Source: Antedon mediterranea
Lineage: Eukaryota; Echinodermata; Crinoidea; Comatulida; Antedonidae
Direction of reading: 5' to 3'
Assembly: GCF_964355755.1 (NCBI RefSeq)
Contig: NC_092680.1
Span: 8,595,001 to 8,659,000 of the forward strand
Length of the DNA stretch: 64,000 nucleotides
The notes below the pieces were generated by a model, which was not told the DNA's origin, did not search any database, and was given only the letters and a program-made list of their open reading frames with translations. The position numbers were made by a program, and so were the translations under genes. Below are positions 1-12,889 of this stretch, one piece after another. The stretch's first letter is position 1. Every line of letters starts with the position of its first letter.

Positions 1-3000
1 TCCAGCTGAACCGAGTAAGGTTGATGTTAGCCATGGGTCGACCGGTAGGGCGCAGTGGCTTGGCATGCCAGCCGCAGCGGCTGACACACCAGCTCGTAAC
101 GGATTCATCGGAAAATCTTGCTGAAGTTTAATAACCTGTACAGCTTCCATCTTCTCCTGTCGCCGCCATTTTGCTCTACGATTTTGAAACCATACCTATA
201 ACAATAAAATTCATGAAATATTTAATAACACAGTTATAATTTATAGTTAAAATTTCTGTTGCTTGCAAAATTGGTAAAAAAGAATGTTTAATTTATCTTA
301 TTTAAACTTATTATGTATGGGTATGATAAAAAACAAGGCCAACAGCCATTAAGTCGCATGCTACAATGCATAGTGATACCGGACCGACAGACAGACCAAC
401 AGACCGACCGACAGACAGACCGACAGACAGACCGACCGACCGACATAGTGAACTATACTGACCGAAATTACTGAACATGTTTAAAAATGTTTATATTTTT
501 TTAATTTACACGTGCGTAGCCTGTCACTTTTGACGAGCTCGTATAACGTAATTTCGAGTTGAAAAGTAAGTCAAGAAAACAGAAATCGGGCAAAAAGAGT
601 GCGCAATAACATTTAACGCGCAGTGCGCGCGCAAAAATATGCGCACTCATTGCAATTTTGTAAACGCTTAAAATTGCCTGAAACGTACTCTTATTTCATC
701 GAAAATAAATTTTGAAAATTTTAAGCGCGCGTACGCATGCGTTACATGCGCTACGCACGTAATTGTATTGCCATATGATGATTTATGCCCTGAAATTTAT
801 GAGTACCAAATTTTATTTAATTGTGATTCGTGGTTGTGAAGATATGATTACAAACGTGATTTCATTAAATCGTGCGTAGACCGCGTAATTTTTTATTGCG
901 CACCGTGAAAACATAACCACATCGATTCCTGGCCATAAGGAATATACTGTGAAAAATTGACCTAGCTAGATTAAACTGATATCAAGATCAGGTCAGAAAG
1001 CGATAAAACGCATAGTGATACCAGACCGACCGACCGACCGACATAGTGAACTATAGAGTCGCTTCCACGCAACTAAAAATGTAGCGAAAGAAAGTATTGC
1101 ATTAACATTGATTTACTGGTTAAAAATATGAAAAAAATAAGTTTACAAATGCATTATCTAAATTCAATATTTAAAACATTCATAAGGTAGAGTAGGAATT
1201 ATATTAAGTTTCTAAAATTGAACCAAACACTTACAGTATTTTACAAATAATTGCTTAAACACCATCATTGTTTAATAATGACAATGTCAGAAGGAAAATA
1301 GTAGTTTAATATATTTACAAACTACAGCCTATTATGCCTTAATTGACCAACTTGAAGTCCTTATTACATCTCATAAAGCAAATTATACTCGTTTTTCCCA
1401 ACTTATGTCGTCCATTAACAGAATATACTATATAATGAGTGGCATTATAGGCATGATTATAGGAACATTTTCTCTGATTATTCTCTGTAATGAGATCAAA
1501 CTATTCAGTGATGGTTCAAGTTGTTTTAATGAATGTTCATTAGGCACATTAAGCTAGGAACGCACTAAGGTTATAACCAAATTACTACGACGCACTAAAT
1601 GTTTGTTCAAAATCCCATTTTAGTTTGTTAGTATAATTAGGCCTAGTGACAATTTTTAGATTCTTGTCGTCATCATCATTCCAAACAAAGAGGAACGTTT
1701 ACTTTTTGAACAAACGCAGTTATTAAATGGAAATGAAATTTCCACAATATAATTTTGAAAGCATTTTATTGTTAATATTTGTATTTACATTAATAAACGA
1801 ATATGCATCAATCATGGATGTCTATATATCCCTAAATTGGATTGACTCGTGATAGACGAGTTATTAAGCGTTATTATTTTTATCACAAAGCACATGCCTT
1901 TATATGAAATTTTTACAGTAAAAATTGAACTACAGAAGCATAAAAATATCTTAACAATGTCTTAAATCTCAGCTAGAGGCAGGCATTATCAGATAATATT
2001 TGTGTGTATAACAGAAATCATGACGAAAAAATTATACAATATTGGGAAAACTGCAGACTTTTTTAGAATACCGATAGTTAGCTTTCAATCCTCAGAAAAT
2101 AAATTTAAAAAAAGTTTCATGTTAAAATGGATAGTTTTTTATATAGCATCTATAACATTGCTTTAGTCATCTGATAATGTTTGCCACACCGTTGTTTTCT
2201 TTTTTTCTCTTCTACAATATTTGTGTACAAAAAAAATAAACTGAAATTTGTTTACTTATAATAAATCAATAATGTTGCACAATAATGTGTTGTCTTCACA
2301 TCATTATTTTAAAGACAATTTAAGATGATCAAGTTTGATGGCACTTTAAATTCAATAATTTTTATGTGGGATTTAAAATAGTTTAGCGAATGAAGTCGAC
2401 AGTTCGTATATGCCTTCTCTTCTCAGTTCATTCTTTTTAAAAGTAATACTTTTTACGTAATTGAAACCTTAAGACGTATACTTTAGTATGCGAGTGAACT
2501 ATGTATTCGTTATTGGTGAAAGATTAAACAAGAAATATTTCTTACAAAAAACGCTGCTCGCTTATTGATAAATATTTTTTATTTCAAATGTTTTTGAATG
2601 TGTCATTTTATTGTCACATAATAGATAGTTATTTTACCTGAAAAAATGTAATTTAAAGCAACAAATACTTAAATTGTCTGTCAGACAATGGTTTTTGGGT
2701 TTCTTTTCATTTTTTATATGTGAATAAATATTACTTTTTTGTTACAGAAGTGAATACTCAATTTCTGTCACTTTAGTTAATTTTATTGCTAAGGTCAAAT
2801 CTGGGGGTCACTTCATCACCCTAGATATTTCAATTGTGAAGTATCCTATTACAAACACAAACTTTAATGGACTGTTTAGATAATAATTCAATGAATATCT
2901 GACACTGACAGTGAATATAGGGATTTGTAATTTTAGCATGACATGTCCTAATAGACTCTTTCCCAGCCGTTTTTTGGGTCTACTGTAGCAGCTGGAATCA

Positions 3001-4668
3001 ATAAATCATAGTGGAGTTTCCATTTTCACAAAACTGTCTGTCCTTAGAACTATAACTGCTGCATGCTTTAGCTTCTGATTGAGTAGTCCTAATGGGACGT
3101 AGCGGGCTAGAGCAGCAGCGTGAAAAATTATGATGGAAAAATAAAACTACGTTACCGTATCATGATACCCTTTTTTGTTTTTGTTAATTTAACTGAAACC
3201 TAAACATTCAACTTATTTTGGTCAGCATTCATCTACGTTTATTCGCCTGTCAAAATGATTTGACTATTTAAAATATTATGTAGGCCTATTAGTTCTTAAT
3301 TAATTACAATTTATTGATTACAGTTTTAATTGACGTTTATATACCTGAACTCTGACCTCTGGTAGGTTAACCCTTGATGCTAATTCTTCTCTACTGTATA
3401 CGTCTGGGTAATGTGATTTTTCAAAAGCTCTCTCAAGCTCATGAAGTTGAAATGTAGTAAATGTTGTCCGATTTCTTCGGTGTTTTTTCTTCTGTTTATC
3501 TGACATGTCGTCAACGTCGTCTTTGACGTGTAAATCGGAATCGTACTCGTCGGAGAGAACTGTGTCTTCAGAATGTTTTCGTGGCACAGGAAAGAGATGC
3601 TCATCTAGAACAAAATAAAAATGATGTATTGAAACAATAGTGTTTCTTGAAACCAATAAAATAAACAAAATAGAAAAGATAATAACAATAACACTAACAC
3701 TAATAATAACAATAATAATAACAATAATAATAATAATAATATAATAATAAAATTGGAAAAAAAAAACAACCAAAACCGTTTCCTCCGCCAGAGGGCAGAC
3801 AAGTTATTTAATGCGATTAATATATATTATTATAACATTTCAAATTAATTGATTAAATTTCAGTATATCACAGGGCGGTTTAGAAATAATGTTCATTGCC
3901 TGATGTGTTTATTATAAATTATATTATTATATTGTTTTCATTGCAGTAGTAAATAACGAAACTGCCATAATGAATAATGAATTAAACTGCAGCGTACGTC
4001 TAATCATAAAAGATATTGAAATAAAATATAATATTTCATTTTCATATCGTTTTATATTTCATATTTTCAATCTTATATCGATTATCGAAACATATGTTGT
4101 TCTAATATTCTTATACTGTAGGTTTGTTTGTTTCGTTATTTTTTCAAAATATTATTATTAATTTTAAAAAATGTGTTGGTAAGATTTTAAAAAATTTGAA
4201 AAAAAAATTAAAAACACTACAATGTTAAGGATCAAGGGAAAAAATGTTAATGAGTTGAGTACTTGAGTACAGTACTACAACACAATGTGGGTTTTTTTCA
4301 CCTAGACTAAAATACTCACAATAATAATGAAATTGATAATAAGGACATTAGTTTACACAAAGTGAATCAGTACCGTACATAAAGTCATAAAAGTTAACAT
4401 ACTAGAGGCCTAATAATTGTTAAAAGCAAATATCCTAATAAAATATTCTGATTTCTTTACAAACTAATCTAATAAATAGAATAGAATTACCTTCGTTTTG
4501 ATTATGGTCTGTAGCAGCTATTCGATCATCATCAACCAATTCAAATTCTCGGTTCGAATCTTCCGATTGCATTTGTTGGTCATTTACTGTTGTTTCTGGT
4601 AGGCCTAGAATAGCATCAATACTGTGACTGGGTTTAGCATCGCAACTTGCTGAGACCTTTGGCTTCAT
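1..4668 (-). CDS. rax: Rax/Rx retinal homeobox transcription factor, 3' end outside window
   Basis: Exons on the minus strand: 4668-4491, 3604-3345 and 195-1, the last running off the left edge. Splice phases fit (phase 1, then phase 0), giving at least 211 residues. Exon 1 carries the octapeptide HSIDAILGL, a repressor motif of paired-class factors. Exon 2 has an acidic stretch and then the homeodomain, opening [20 protein letters not shown]. Exon 3 resumes at [15 protein letters not shown]. The intron falls between Q46 and V47 of the homeodomain. Residue 50 is Gln (Q50 class). The sequence matches the Rx/Rax family almost residue for residue; the family acts in the nucleus in eye, forebrain and apical neurosecretory development. 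The C-terminal OAR motif must lie beyond position 1. Start ATG 4668 is chosen because a TATA-like box lies about 80 bp upstream and the octapeptide follows soon after. The tandem neighbour is hbn. Confidence 0.95.
196..3344 (-). other. rax intron 2 (3.1 kb)
   Basis: The intron splits the homeodomain codons at Q46/V47, with a GTATA donor at 3344 and a TATAG acceptor ending at 196. Apart from the GACC/GACA repeat region near 330-1065, I see only AT-rich unique-looking DNA. Confidence 0.85.
330..1065. repeat. Two GACC/GACA microsatellites in a shared repeat frame
   Basis: Positions 380-446 hold an interrupted (GACC/GACA)n tract and 1021-1044 a shorter (GACC)n tract. Both are preceded by GCATAGTGATACC and followed by GACATAGTGAACTATA, so they look like two copies of one interspersed element around a CG-rich segment (590-760) with several GCGCGC runs. 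The family is unidentified. Confidence 0.6.
3684..3752. repeat. (AAT/AAC)n simple repeat in rax intron 1
   Basis: A run of AAT and AAC triplets within the 886-bp first intron of rax. The long Ile/Val-rich reading frame crossing it on the minus strand is an artefact of this repeat. Confidence 0.85.
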
Positions 4669-4747
4669 TTCTAAGGCTTGTAATGGTCAAGTGTGTAAGT
4701 TGGGTGGTTATAGTTTCTGTCTTTCCGTTAAAATGGTTATAATAAAG

Positions 4748-4753
4748 TATATA
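4748..4753 (-). promoter_or_regulatory. Candidate TATA box of rax
   Basis: Read on the minus strand, the segment gives TTTATATAC about 80 bp upstream of the rax ATG (4668). This would put a start site near 4720 and a 5' UTR of roughly 50 bases. The assignment rests on position and sequence only. Confidence 0.4.
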
Positions 4754-4769
4754 AAGTAACCGTTGTTTC

Positions 4770-7700
4770 TTTTCCTCAGACCAAATATATAGCAACCGCT
4801 ATTCGTTGATAATCGATACTATATAATTACTAACTAGCAGTGGGCCTAGAGTTTGATAGCAAATTTAAGTAGTTTTATCTATTATTTATGTTAACTAAAA
4901 CGTATTAGTGCCGTAAATCCGTGTTGGTGATACGTTACCGTGAAACAATACAGTAATTGACACGACATCCAACTCCATCATGTGTTGTCGCAGCTGTGGG
5001 CGGAGCATTGGGTGATTGACAGAATGCCTGATTGACAGTCAATTAGGACCAAATTACATAAAGCAGACAAGTTAACCCGAATTAACACTGTATTGCTATC
5101 ATACAGATTCATCAACTCATAGAATTACCTTTAATTGTTTTCAAAACTATGAAAGTTATGTAAAGGGAAGAATATGGATACTATTTCACTGTAGGTGGTG
5201 GCTCCATAATATTCAAAGAGAATTATTTACTCGCTCACTCTAAATGTGCAAAGTCTTTTTGAATGATAAAGTATTAGAAAATACATATAAAGAAAGTTTA
5301 AATTTTTAAAGTTAATCTTTCTGCTAAAATTTATTATTTACTATTACTATAACATAGGCCTAATTACACAAATAAATGAGAAAGAGAGAAGGGCATGGCG
5401 GCAATAATTTCAGCGCTTTGTATTCTTTAGTTAATAATAATAATCGCTATAGAATATAACTATGATATTATATCAATAAATGTAGCTGCTTATTACCAAT
5501 GAATTCTTTAATACCATAGTTGACATACGTCTACTGTTTAATGCAATGACAATGATTTCTTCTCCTCGGATTGGGAATAGTAAACGCGGTTTTATTATGT
5601 TATTATTATTATGTCTAGTGTCTAGTAAATTACACCACATACTATATTTTATTCTAACGAATGTAAGATTTGAATTAGTTGCCTGATATAATAATTATAT
5701 GAACTGTACGATACGAGTGTGGGAGAAACATCAAACCGGGACAAAGAAGGTCAAATATACTTTAAGTTTCTGCAAAATTGATTTTAAAACCATGATTAAC
5801 ATAGTATTATGTTGAGTTGTGCAGGCAATATGAAAGGAGTACATACACAAGTATAGATAAATATTTGTAAAAATGAAGCGGTCATTTAATAACAACGAAT
5901 AATGAAGTTTATCTGAAAAATATTATTAAATTGTTTTACAGCAGCTTCCGTTATAGTTTTATTCTTGTTAGTAGACCTCATGACCTTAATTTGTACGCGC
6001 GTACATGAATTAAAAATACGTCGTATTAGCAAACACAATTTTTTGGTCTTATTAGTGTCATAAAAATACAACGAATTTGAAGCCTTGAGGTTCAATAAAT
6101 TACCAGAGAATCTTTCACAATATCGCATAGTATTGTAAAGATATCAATTAGGCTTTAAAGAGACCTAAATGTACATGATATTTCCATTTCATTTAGAAAG
6201 GTGAAAAATGCACCGTTTATTAGACTCCTTGTAAACTAAATGCTGCAATTATTTACGCTAATTTACAAGCGCTATTAATTTTCTATTGTTTGAGCATAAC
6301 CTAACACATGTGCTTCAAGATAATCATTAATATACTTATAGGCTAATGACTGTAATTTGTAAACTCAATGAGTTAACCTTCGTTTGTAAAACTTAATAAT
6401 TGGTCTTAAATATGATTTATTTTAGTGTAATGAGAGGAAAAAGAAAATTAATCACTTATTTTGTGAAAGAACTACAAATAATTATTCAAAATGATTTACC
6501 GGACGACCATCTACAAATTAGATTACTTTCTTAACTGAAGTGATGTTAGTGCAATTACTTCAACTTTAAACTTTTTTTTTTTAACAATAATGAGCTTGCT
6601 TTATTTGTATTAAACTAAGTTATAGACTTACATCCCAACTTCATCGGTTGAGAGATTGCAGAATTAAACTTTATGTGTATTTGGTTTTTCTTGTATATTG
6701 CTATTGGAATTGATTTTTACTAAATAAATTCAAAAAGGTAAGATAACAAAAATGAAAGCCTCGTCTCACAATAAATAAAACATAATTTTTGAATTTCCTA
6801 AGAAATTACCAATTGTAAAAGTTTTATTTTTAGTGCGCTGAAATATCGTACTAAACAATTATAACGAAATATTATTATTATTATTATCATTTTTGTATAA
6901 TACGGTACATATATAATACAATATCAATATCACCTCTCGGTGAATGGTTGTTGCGACTCAAAGTACAGTACAATAATAAAGACGAATCCAAGTACCCTTC
7001 TCGTAAATTGATTTGACTCAAACTACCAGTTAAATTGTCGCAATTAAAATACATTTTATTAATTACAGGCAGAGAACTTCCTGAACAAAGGTCAATAACT
7101 GAAGCGAAATACACGTAAAACATGTATTTAGCCTACAGCTGCCTGTTATATCGTAACAAAGTTAGTATTACACGAAACCATGAAGCCCTTCAGGAGAGGA
7201 TTGAGATATTTTGCATGAGAGGGGGAATCGGTATAAATACTGAAATACGTAATGGTATTTCTCTTTTAAGATTTTTTAATGGTTTTTAAATATTTTACAA
7301 ATATTTTAAACTTTGTTTTTATACGGTTTTAGATTTTTTTTTAAATTTTTATCATTGTTTTATATGTTGTTTTTTATACTGTTTTATTCATGAACCTTTT
7401 TTACTTGTTTTTATGTGATTTTGATCAAATGAATGAATGTAACATTAATATTATAACAACACATAAGTTATAATATTATTTATCGTGTGTGTTACGTCAC
7501 GTCAACGTGTGCGCACCGTGGGGTCGTACTCCCACCAAGGAAGGAGATTTTAGAACCTTTACTTGTTAAATAATATTGATCATCTCATTCCAGTAACTAA
7601 AATTAGGATATAAGCAATTAACATTGAATAGATATACACAGCAGATGGAATGCTAACGTATAGTTAGTGCGGCTTATATCGCATAAGGCACGTTAATAGT

Positions 7701-8430
7701 CAACCTATATGTATAGAGTTATTAGTCTTCCCGGCCCTGGTATAGATTATCTTGTTTCGGGAAACTTCATACATCACTTACTTGCTTGTTTACTTGTTTC
7801 CCGTACACTTTCGTCTACGGGATTGAGGCGAAGCACTCAGTGCTTAAAAGTCCCTCCTAACGAAAAAATCATATTCAATATAAGGTGAAAACTTCAGCGG
7901 GTGGTTGAACCATGCGACGTTAAGTTTTGCTTTGAACGAGTACATAAAACTACATCCGTAGGCAGAGCATTCCATAAGAGAGTAACTCTCACTTTGTTTT
8001 CGGCTTCATTTACAGAAAGCAAATGACGTTTAAGGCTGCTGTTAATCTGTATCTTAAAACCCCAGATCGCATTTTGCTATTGTTACAGGGTAAATGCAGT
8101 GTTTTATCTGTATAGGCCTAATATAACAGCAGATAGCATTATTGAGAATTGAAATCATTTTCTGGATCGCTGAAGAATACTTAATTAGGAGTACAAATAC
8201 CTTATAAGGTCAGTAATCAAAAATATTATCGGATGGTAATATCTCACTTTATGATAATTGAATACGTGTGAGCAGCATTGTCCAAGAGGATTGTACAACG
8301 CCCTCTCAGTTCTCAAAATAGATTTGTGTTAAACCTTGTTTCACAAAAATCTTGCTCATTGCAGACAATCATCAAACTGTTAAAACCATTTCACACAAGA
8401 CACTGCACATAAACCAATAATATTTTTTGA
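4770..8430. other. rax-hbn intergenic interval
   Basis: The interval is AT-rich, with no credible exon. Reading frames here are short, low in complexity and unlike known proteins. The proximal part (4750-5100) is the likely rax upstream region. The hbn poly(A) region lies at the right end. I recognise no repeat family in most of it. Confidence 0.6.
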
Positions 8431-8441
8431 TTTCATCATTA

Positions 8442-8447
8442 TTTATT
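8442..8447 (-). promoter_or_regulatory. Candidate hbn poly(A) signal
   Basis: AATAAA on the minus strand, about 235 bp downstream of the hbn stop codon, in an AT-rich 3' UTR. Confidence 0.45.
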
Positions 8448-8678
8448 TATACATCTTTTTTACAATAATAATAATAACTCTACATATATACAAATATTTA
8501 TAATCATTTATACATTGCACTTGTTACTTCCATTTTTAATGAATGGTTTTAAATAGCTGTCTTTAATTCGATGTATTATGATGTATTATCATTATCCCAA
8601 CCGTTATCCAAACCATGTTAAGTCTGAAATCAATCGAGTTTAGAGTGAGTTTTAATCTTACAATGTGTAACTTTAAAT

Positions 8679-10524
8679 CTATGTTAAAGAATGCTTTTCA
8701 TTACTTTCATGAACCGAAAATTGTTTACCAGCTTGTAATCTAAGTGCCTCAATACTTTGTCTTTTCATATGTACAGGATCATTTGGAAAAGCCAGTCTAT
8801 GGCCCATGTGTGAGTAAGGTACAATTGGTCCAACGAACGGTAATTGTTGGTATGGCCCGGCTGGGGCGAAAACTGCTGGGTGAGGTGCTACTGCGGTCAA
8901 TCCTGGAGGCCTAGGAAATCCATGACTAAAGTATGGTATGAACGGTTTTGCACTGCTGATTAAAGGATGGGTTTGCGCCTGCAGCCATGTAGAGTAACCA
9001 GTGGCGTAGTCCAACGGAGAGTTCATATCTGTTTTGCAGTCTGTGTTTGAACTTTCACGTCCAATAAATTTCTCCTTCTTCCTCCATTTTGCACGTCTGT
9101 TTTGAAACCACACCTAAAAGATATACAAAATAAATCATTATAGTTTGATCACCTATTATTTATAAATAGTAGCTAACGCTTTCTTTTAAGTGACAAATAA
9201 AATAGACTAGTAGTAGTCATGTAGATAAACAAGTTATACAATATTATTGATTACAGTAATTTAATCAACATAAGCAGTAAAAGTGAATTAAACTAATAAG
9301 ATAAATACAGCGATGAATAAATTACAGAACTATGTCAATCATTATTTGTCATTGAAAATAAATTTAGGTGTAAAATATCTTACACAGATTAAAACAAATT
9401 GAATGTAATTGAACAGACTACCAGTAAATGCATTTTGCCTGGTCAAATTTCATCCGAGGCTAATTGAATTAATCGTAAAACATTATCTACAACACTATAC
9501 TGTAGATTCAGCATAATTATTATACAAAAACAACATTTAATTTGCTATAATAACTAATATTATTTATCAGTATGATGAATGACATTTATAAGTAAAGATC
9601 ACAAAATAATGTTTTCTATCCGACTATCCGCAATGTAAGGTCAGAATTTTACCAGCATAATTTCTGTGTAAATTTAATGAAGACGGGCTTCTTAAGTCGT
9701 TCATATCCCTTTATGTAACCGTATTGAGTACAATATAATGCAAAAACTTAATAATACAATAGTATGTATAGACCAGAAATAATTCTTACCTGAACTCGTG
9801 ATTCGCTAAGATCGAGCTTAAGTGCTAGTTCTTCACGTGTGAATACATCTGGATACTGTGTCTTTTCGAACGCCATTTCTAATTGGTGAAGTTGGTACGT
9901 TGTAAATGTTGTTCGAGATCTGCGTACTTTACGAATCTTCGCCGATGGAATAGAAGCAATTGTCTGCTGTGTTAAATCATCTTCACCATCGATACTTTCT
10001 ACTTTAATGTGCGGTATGTCAATTTCTGTAATAAACAAAATTAACATAGAAATTAATTATACATTTACATAAAATACAAACTATAACAATTATTATTAAA
10101 ACATTTTGTTGAAAAGGTTCAATAGTAAGATCAATCGAAAAATAATGTTAATTCTCTATCTCATTTGTGTTTAAATAAAAAAATATCAACAATAATCAAA
10201 AATAATGTAAAATATAAAAATAAGACTTAAACTTTATATCAAAAATAATATTATTGCTATTAATATTATTAATATGAATTGTATAAAAATATCAAACAGT
10301 TTTAAATTACCTTTTTCGTCTTCACTTTCAGAACAACTTAAATGTGTCTCTTTCTTGACATCTTGTTTTGCCAGAGGTATTCGTGTAAGCGGCGGTGGTG
10401 GAATAGATGGCAGTTGTGGTTTCTCTTTAGATCCTAGTATAAAATCGATGGAATATGAAATCGGAGCCTGTGTTTCAAAACACATCTTCGATTTCATCAT
10501 AGGCCCAGCAACGACAGTCGACAT
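8679..10524 (-). CDS. hbn: Homeobrain paired-class homeobox transcription factor
   Basis: Exons on the minus strand: 10524-10311, 10025-9790 and 9113-8679 (with stop), giving 294 residues. Exon 1 carries an octapeptide-like YSIDFILG near residue 24. Exon 2 starts the homeodomain [20 protein letters not shown], with [15 protein letters not shown] and the helix-3 lead-in LDLSESRVQ. Exon 3 resumes at [15 protein letters not shown] and ends in a Pro/Ala/His-rich tail. The RRSRTTFTT start and [14 protein letters not shown] are characteristic of Drosophila-type homeobrain and distinguish it from ARX, ALX and UNCX. I see no OAR motif at the C terminus. Start ATG 10524 has A at -3 and lies downstream of a TATA box near 10626; the open frame from 10686 begins upstream of that box and was not used. 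Hbn proteins act in anterior neural patterning. Confidence 0.92.
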
Positions 10525-10621
10525 GTTCTTCGTTTCTTTAATAAATAAATAACTCCAGAAATGTTGCGATGTGACAACGATGCTGCTCAGTAGGTGAATG
10601 TGGAAAGTGAGTTGGCGCATG

Positions 10622-10664
10622 CTTATAAAGTCCGGTTTAAAAGCCAATATGACTAACAGCCAAT
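10622..10664 (-). promoter_or_regulatory. hbn core promoter: TATA box and two CCAAT elements
   Basis: On the minus strand CTTTATAAG (10630-10622) is a good TATA box about 100 bp upstream of the hbn ATG. Inverted CCAAT boxes (ATTGG) sit at 10648-10644 and 10664-10660. The spacing suits a start site near 10595. It is inferred from sequence and position. Confidence 0.55.
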
Positions 10665-11509
10665 CAGAGCGTTCTATTTCACTCAATGACTTAACGCATC
10701 AGCTAACACGTGTGAAATACAATTATCGTGTGAACCAATCTGTTAACGATTATCAAAGTGTTACGTAAATTAATTATATCATTGTTAACATTTTAACAAT
10801 GATTGAATTGAATTATGTAGGTATTATCATGTATGTACCAAAGAGGGTATTTAGTAGCTCAACGGATTTCCTATTTGTTATTTATTTGTTTTTGTAATAT
10901 TATAGGCTTGCATTTTATTTTAGTGTATTACTTTTAAATTCGAGAATACTTTTAAACATAATCGCTTGTCTATAAAAAATACAGCAAGTAAATAGGGTCT
11001 TTCTAAAATCAACAACCTCCATAAAAGACAACATCTCTAAATTCATAACAACGAGTATATATGCTATTTTTTATTTATTTTTGTAATTTTATAGGCCTAA
11101 ATGTAGGCCTATTTATTGTATTACTTTTTTTATTCCAGTATACATAATCGTTTGTGTATTTTTTTTAAATTCAGCAAATTAAAAAGGGATAATTCTAAAA
11201 TAATCAACATCCTTCATTAAAAGACCACATCTCTTAATTCATAACAATGAATAATCATTTATTGCGCTATCGAATAACTATTTTAGGCCTAAGTCAATTA
11301 GAAATAACACGTAGCTAGTTTTTTGTTTTAATTGCTTATTAAATTTATAAACAGATATTTTAATATATAATTTAAACTATATACAATTAAAATAATTGCA
11401 GATTGTTAGTCAGGTATTTACCATTAAAATGAAGTTGTAGTCTGTGTATATTTATTTCACCTATTTTAAAATATTAATTTCTGAAATGTTGTATGTGATG
11501 CGTGAAGTT

Positions 11510-12225
11510 GTCCCCGCCTCTTTCGTTAAAACTGAGCCCCCTTTGTTGTACGAGAAACGATATCTCCGCCCCCTTTGTTAAAACAATAGAAACATGGCTT
11601 TTCGTACTATAGTTATTTAAATTAGCATAATTAAAATTAAACAACAGAGGTTTACTATTATTTTTTATACTATTTTTGATTAATTGCGTTATTTAAAAAA
11701 AACTATTTCCATTACCAGTTTTATTTTATTGAATGACCAAGCAACAAAAACGGATTAAAATTGCCATTTCTATAATTTGGCATTGATTTCTCTCCAACTC
11801 CGCCTCCTTAGTTGAAATTAATATGAAACTCCGCCTCCATTGTTCCATCTCCGCCCCCTTTGTTAAAACAGCAGAAACATGGCTTTCGCTATTATAGTTA
11901 TTTAAATTAGCTTAGTTAAAATCCAACAGCTTTCCATTATTTGTCATATTATTTTTAATTCCTGGTTTTTTTTTTAATGTAGGCTACTAACCAAAATTAT
12001 TTATGCCCATGTTACCAGTTTTATTCTATTGAATAACCAAGCAACAAAAACGGGATTAAAATTGCCATTAGTCTATAATTTGGCATTGATTTCTCTCTAA
12101 CTCCGCCTCCTTAGTTGAAATTAATATGAAACTCCGCCTCCATTTTTCTATCTCCGCCCCTTTGTTAAAACAATAGAAATAGGCTTTCGATATTATAGTT
12201 ATTTAAATTAGCTTAGCCCATGTAT
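11510..12225. repeat. Tandem repeat, about 290-300-bp unit, with CTCCGCC clusters
   Basis: Each unit contains CTCCGCC-type boxes, TTTGTTAAAACA, a GAAACATGGCTTT-type stretch and TTATAGTTATTTAAATTAG. The box CTCCGCCCC occurs near 11563, 11849 and 12151, giving periods of about 286 and 302 bp. About 2.4 units are present and they have diverged by point changes and small indels. Read on the minus strand the boxes are GGGGCGGAG, which resembles an Sp1 site. Confidence 0.8.
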
Positions 12226-12533
12226 GAACAGTTTAATAGCAGGTTTACCATAATTGTCATTGTCCTAACAATATAATTACTCATGTATTCTAATACAGAA
12301 TTTCCAGACTAGAATGTTGAAACATTTTCCTATATAAATATGCAATATAATTATGTACAATATTACCAGACTGGAATTTTTCAACTTTAAAAACTGTTTA
12401 AAAGCTTTTAAATGCTCCAACTAGGCCTATCACTACGATTAAAATAGAAATTACCCACATGCGATAGGCCTACAATACATTATACCAAAACGTGTTCTTA
12501 TAAATCCAAAGGCAAATTACTGAAAAAAAAATG

Positions 12534-12672
12534 ACAATGCTGTGGGTATCAGTGGCTGGATCTCAACGGAGATACAAAAAAAAACGAAAAGCTAAATCAA
12601 AACGATAAAGTTAAACAGCCAGAAAAGTTAGCAGAGCTTTCGGGCAACACTAGCCCTTCATCAGTGAAAAAA
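12534..12672 (-). repeat. Interspersed repeat with hammerhead-like core
   Basis: On the minus strand it runs CTGATGA, a GGGC/GCCC hairpin, GAAAGCTCTGC, and ends near CCAGCCACTGATACCCACAG. A diverged copy in the opposite genomic orientation lies at 47788-47915. The CTGATGA...GAAA arrangement recalls the hammerhead motifs reported in Penelope-like retroelement termini, but one unpaired A disturbs stem II, so the family is unproven. Confidence 0.6.
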
Positions 12673-12889
12673 AACCTGTACATTTCCAGGCTGAGAAATT
12701 CTCTTAAATTCATTTATCAGGCCTCATTTCATTCATAACTAGAACTTGATTTTGGATAAGTAGGTCTCGAAAAAATGCAATTCCAGTTCACTTGTTACTT
12801 TAAGACTGCTCACCGGCTTATGAAAATTGTCTCCTATCTTTTAACACTAGCAGGTCTGAAAATAATACTAAAAAGTCGTCCAGAATTGG

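Noticed and set aside
3605-3802. A membrane protein with a poly-Leu/Ile/Val run
   Set aside because: It is a translation of the AAT/AAC simple repeat in rax intron 1.
10525-10686. An earlier in-frame start for hbn at 10686, adding 54 residues
   Set aside because: The extension begins upstream of a good TATA box and two CCAAT boxes, has no homeobrain similarity, and the ATG at 10524 has a better context.
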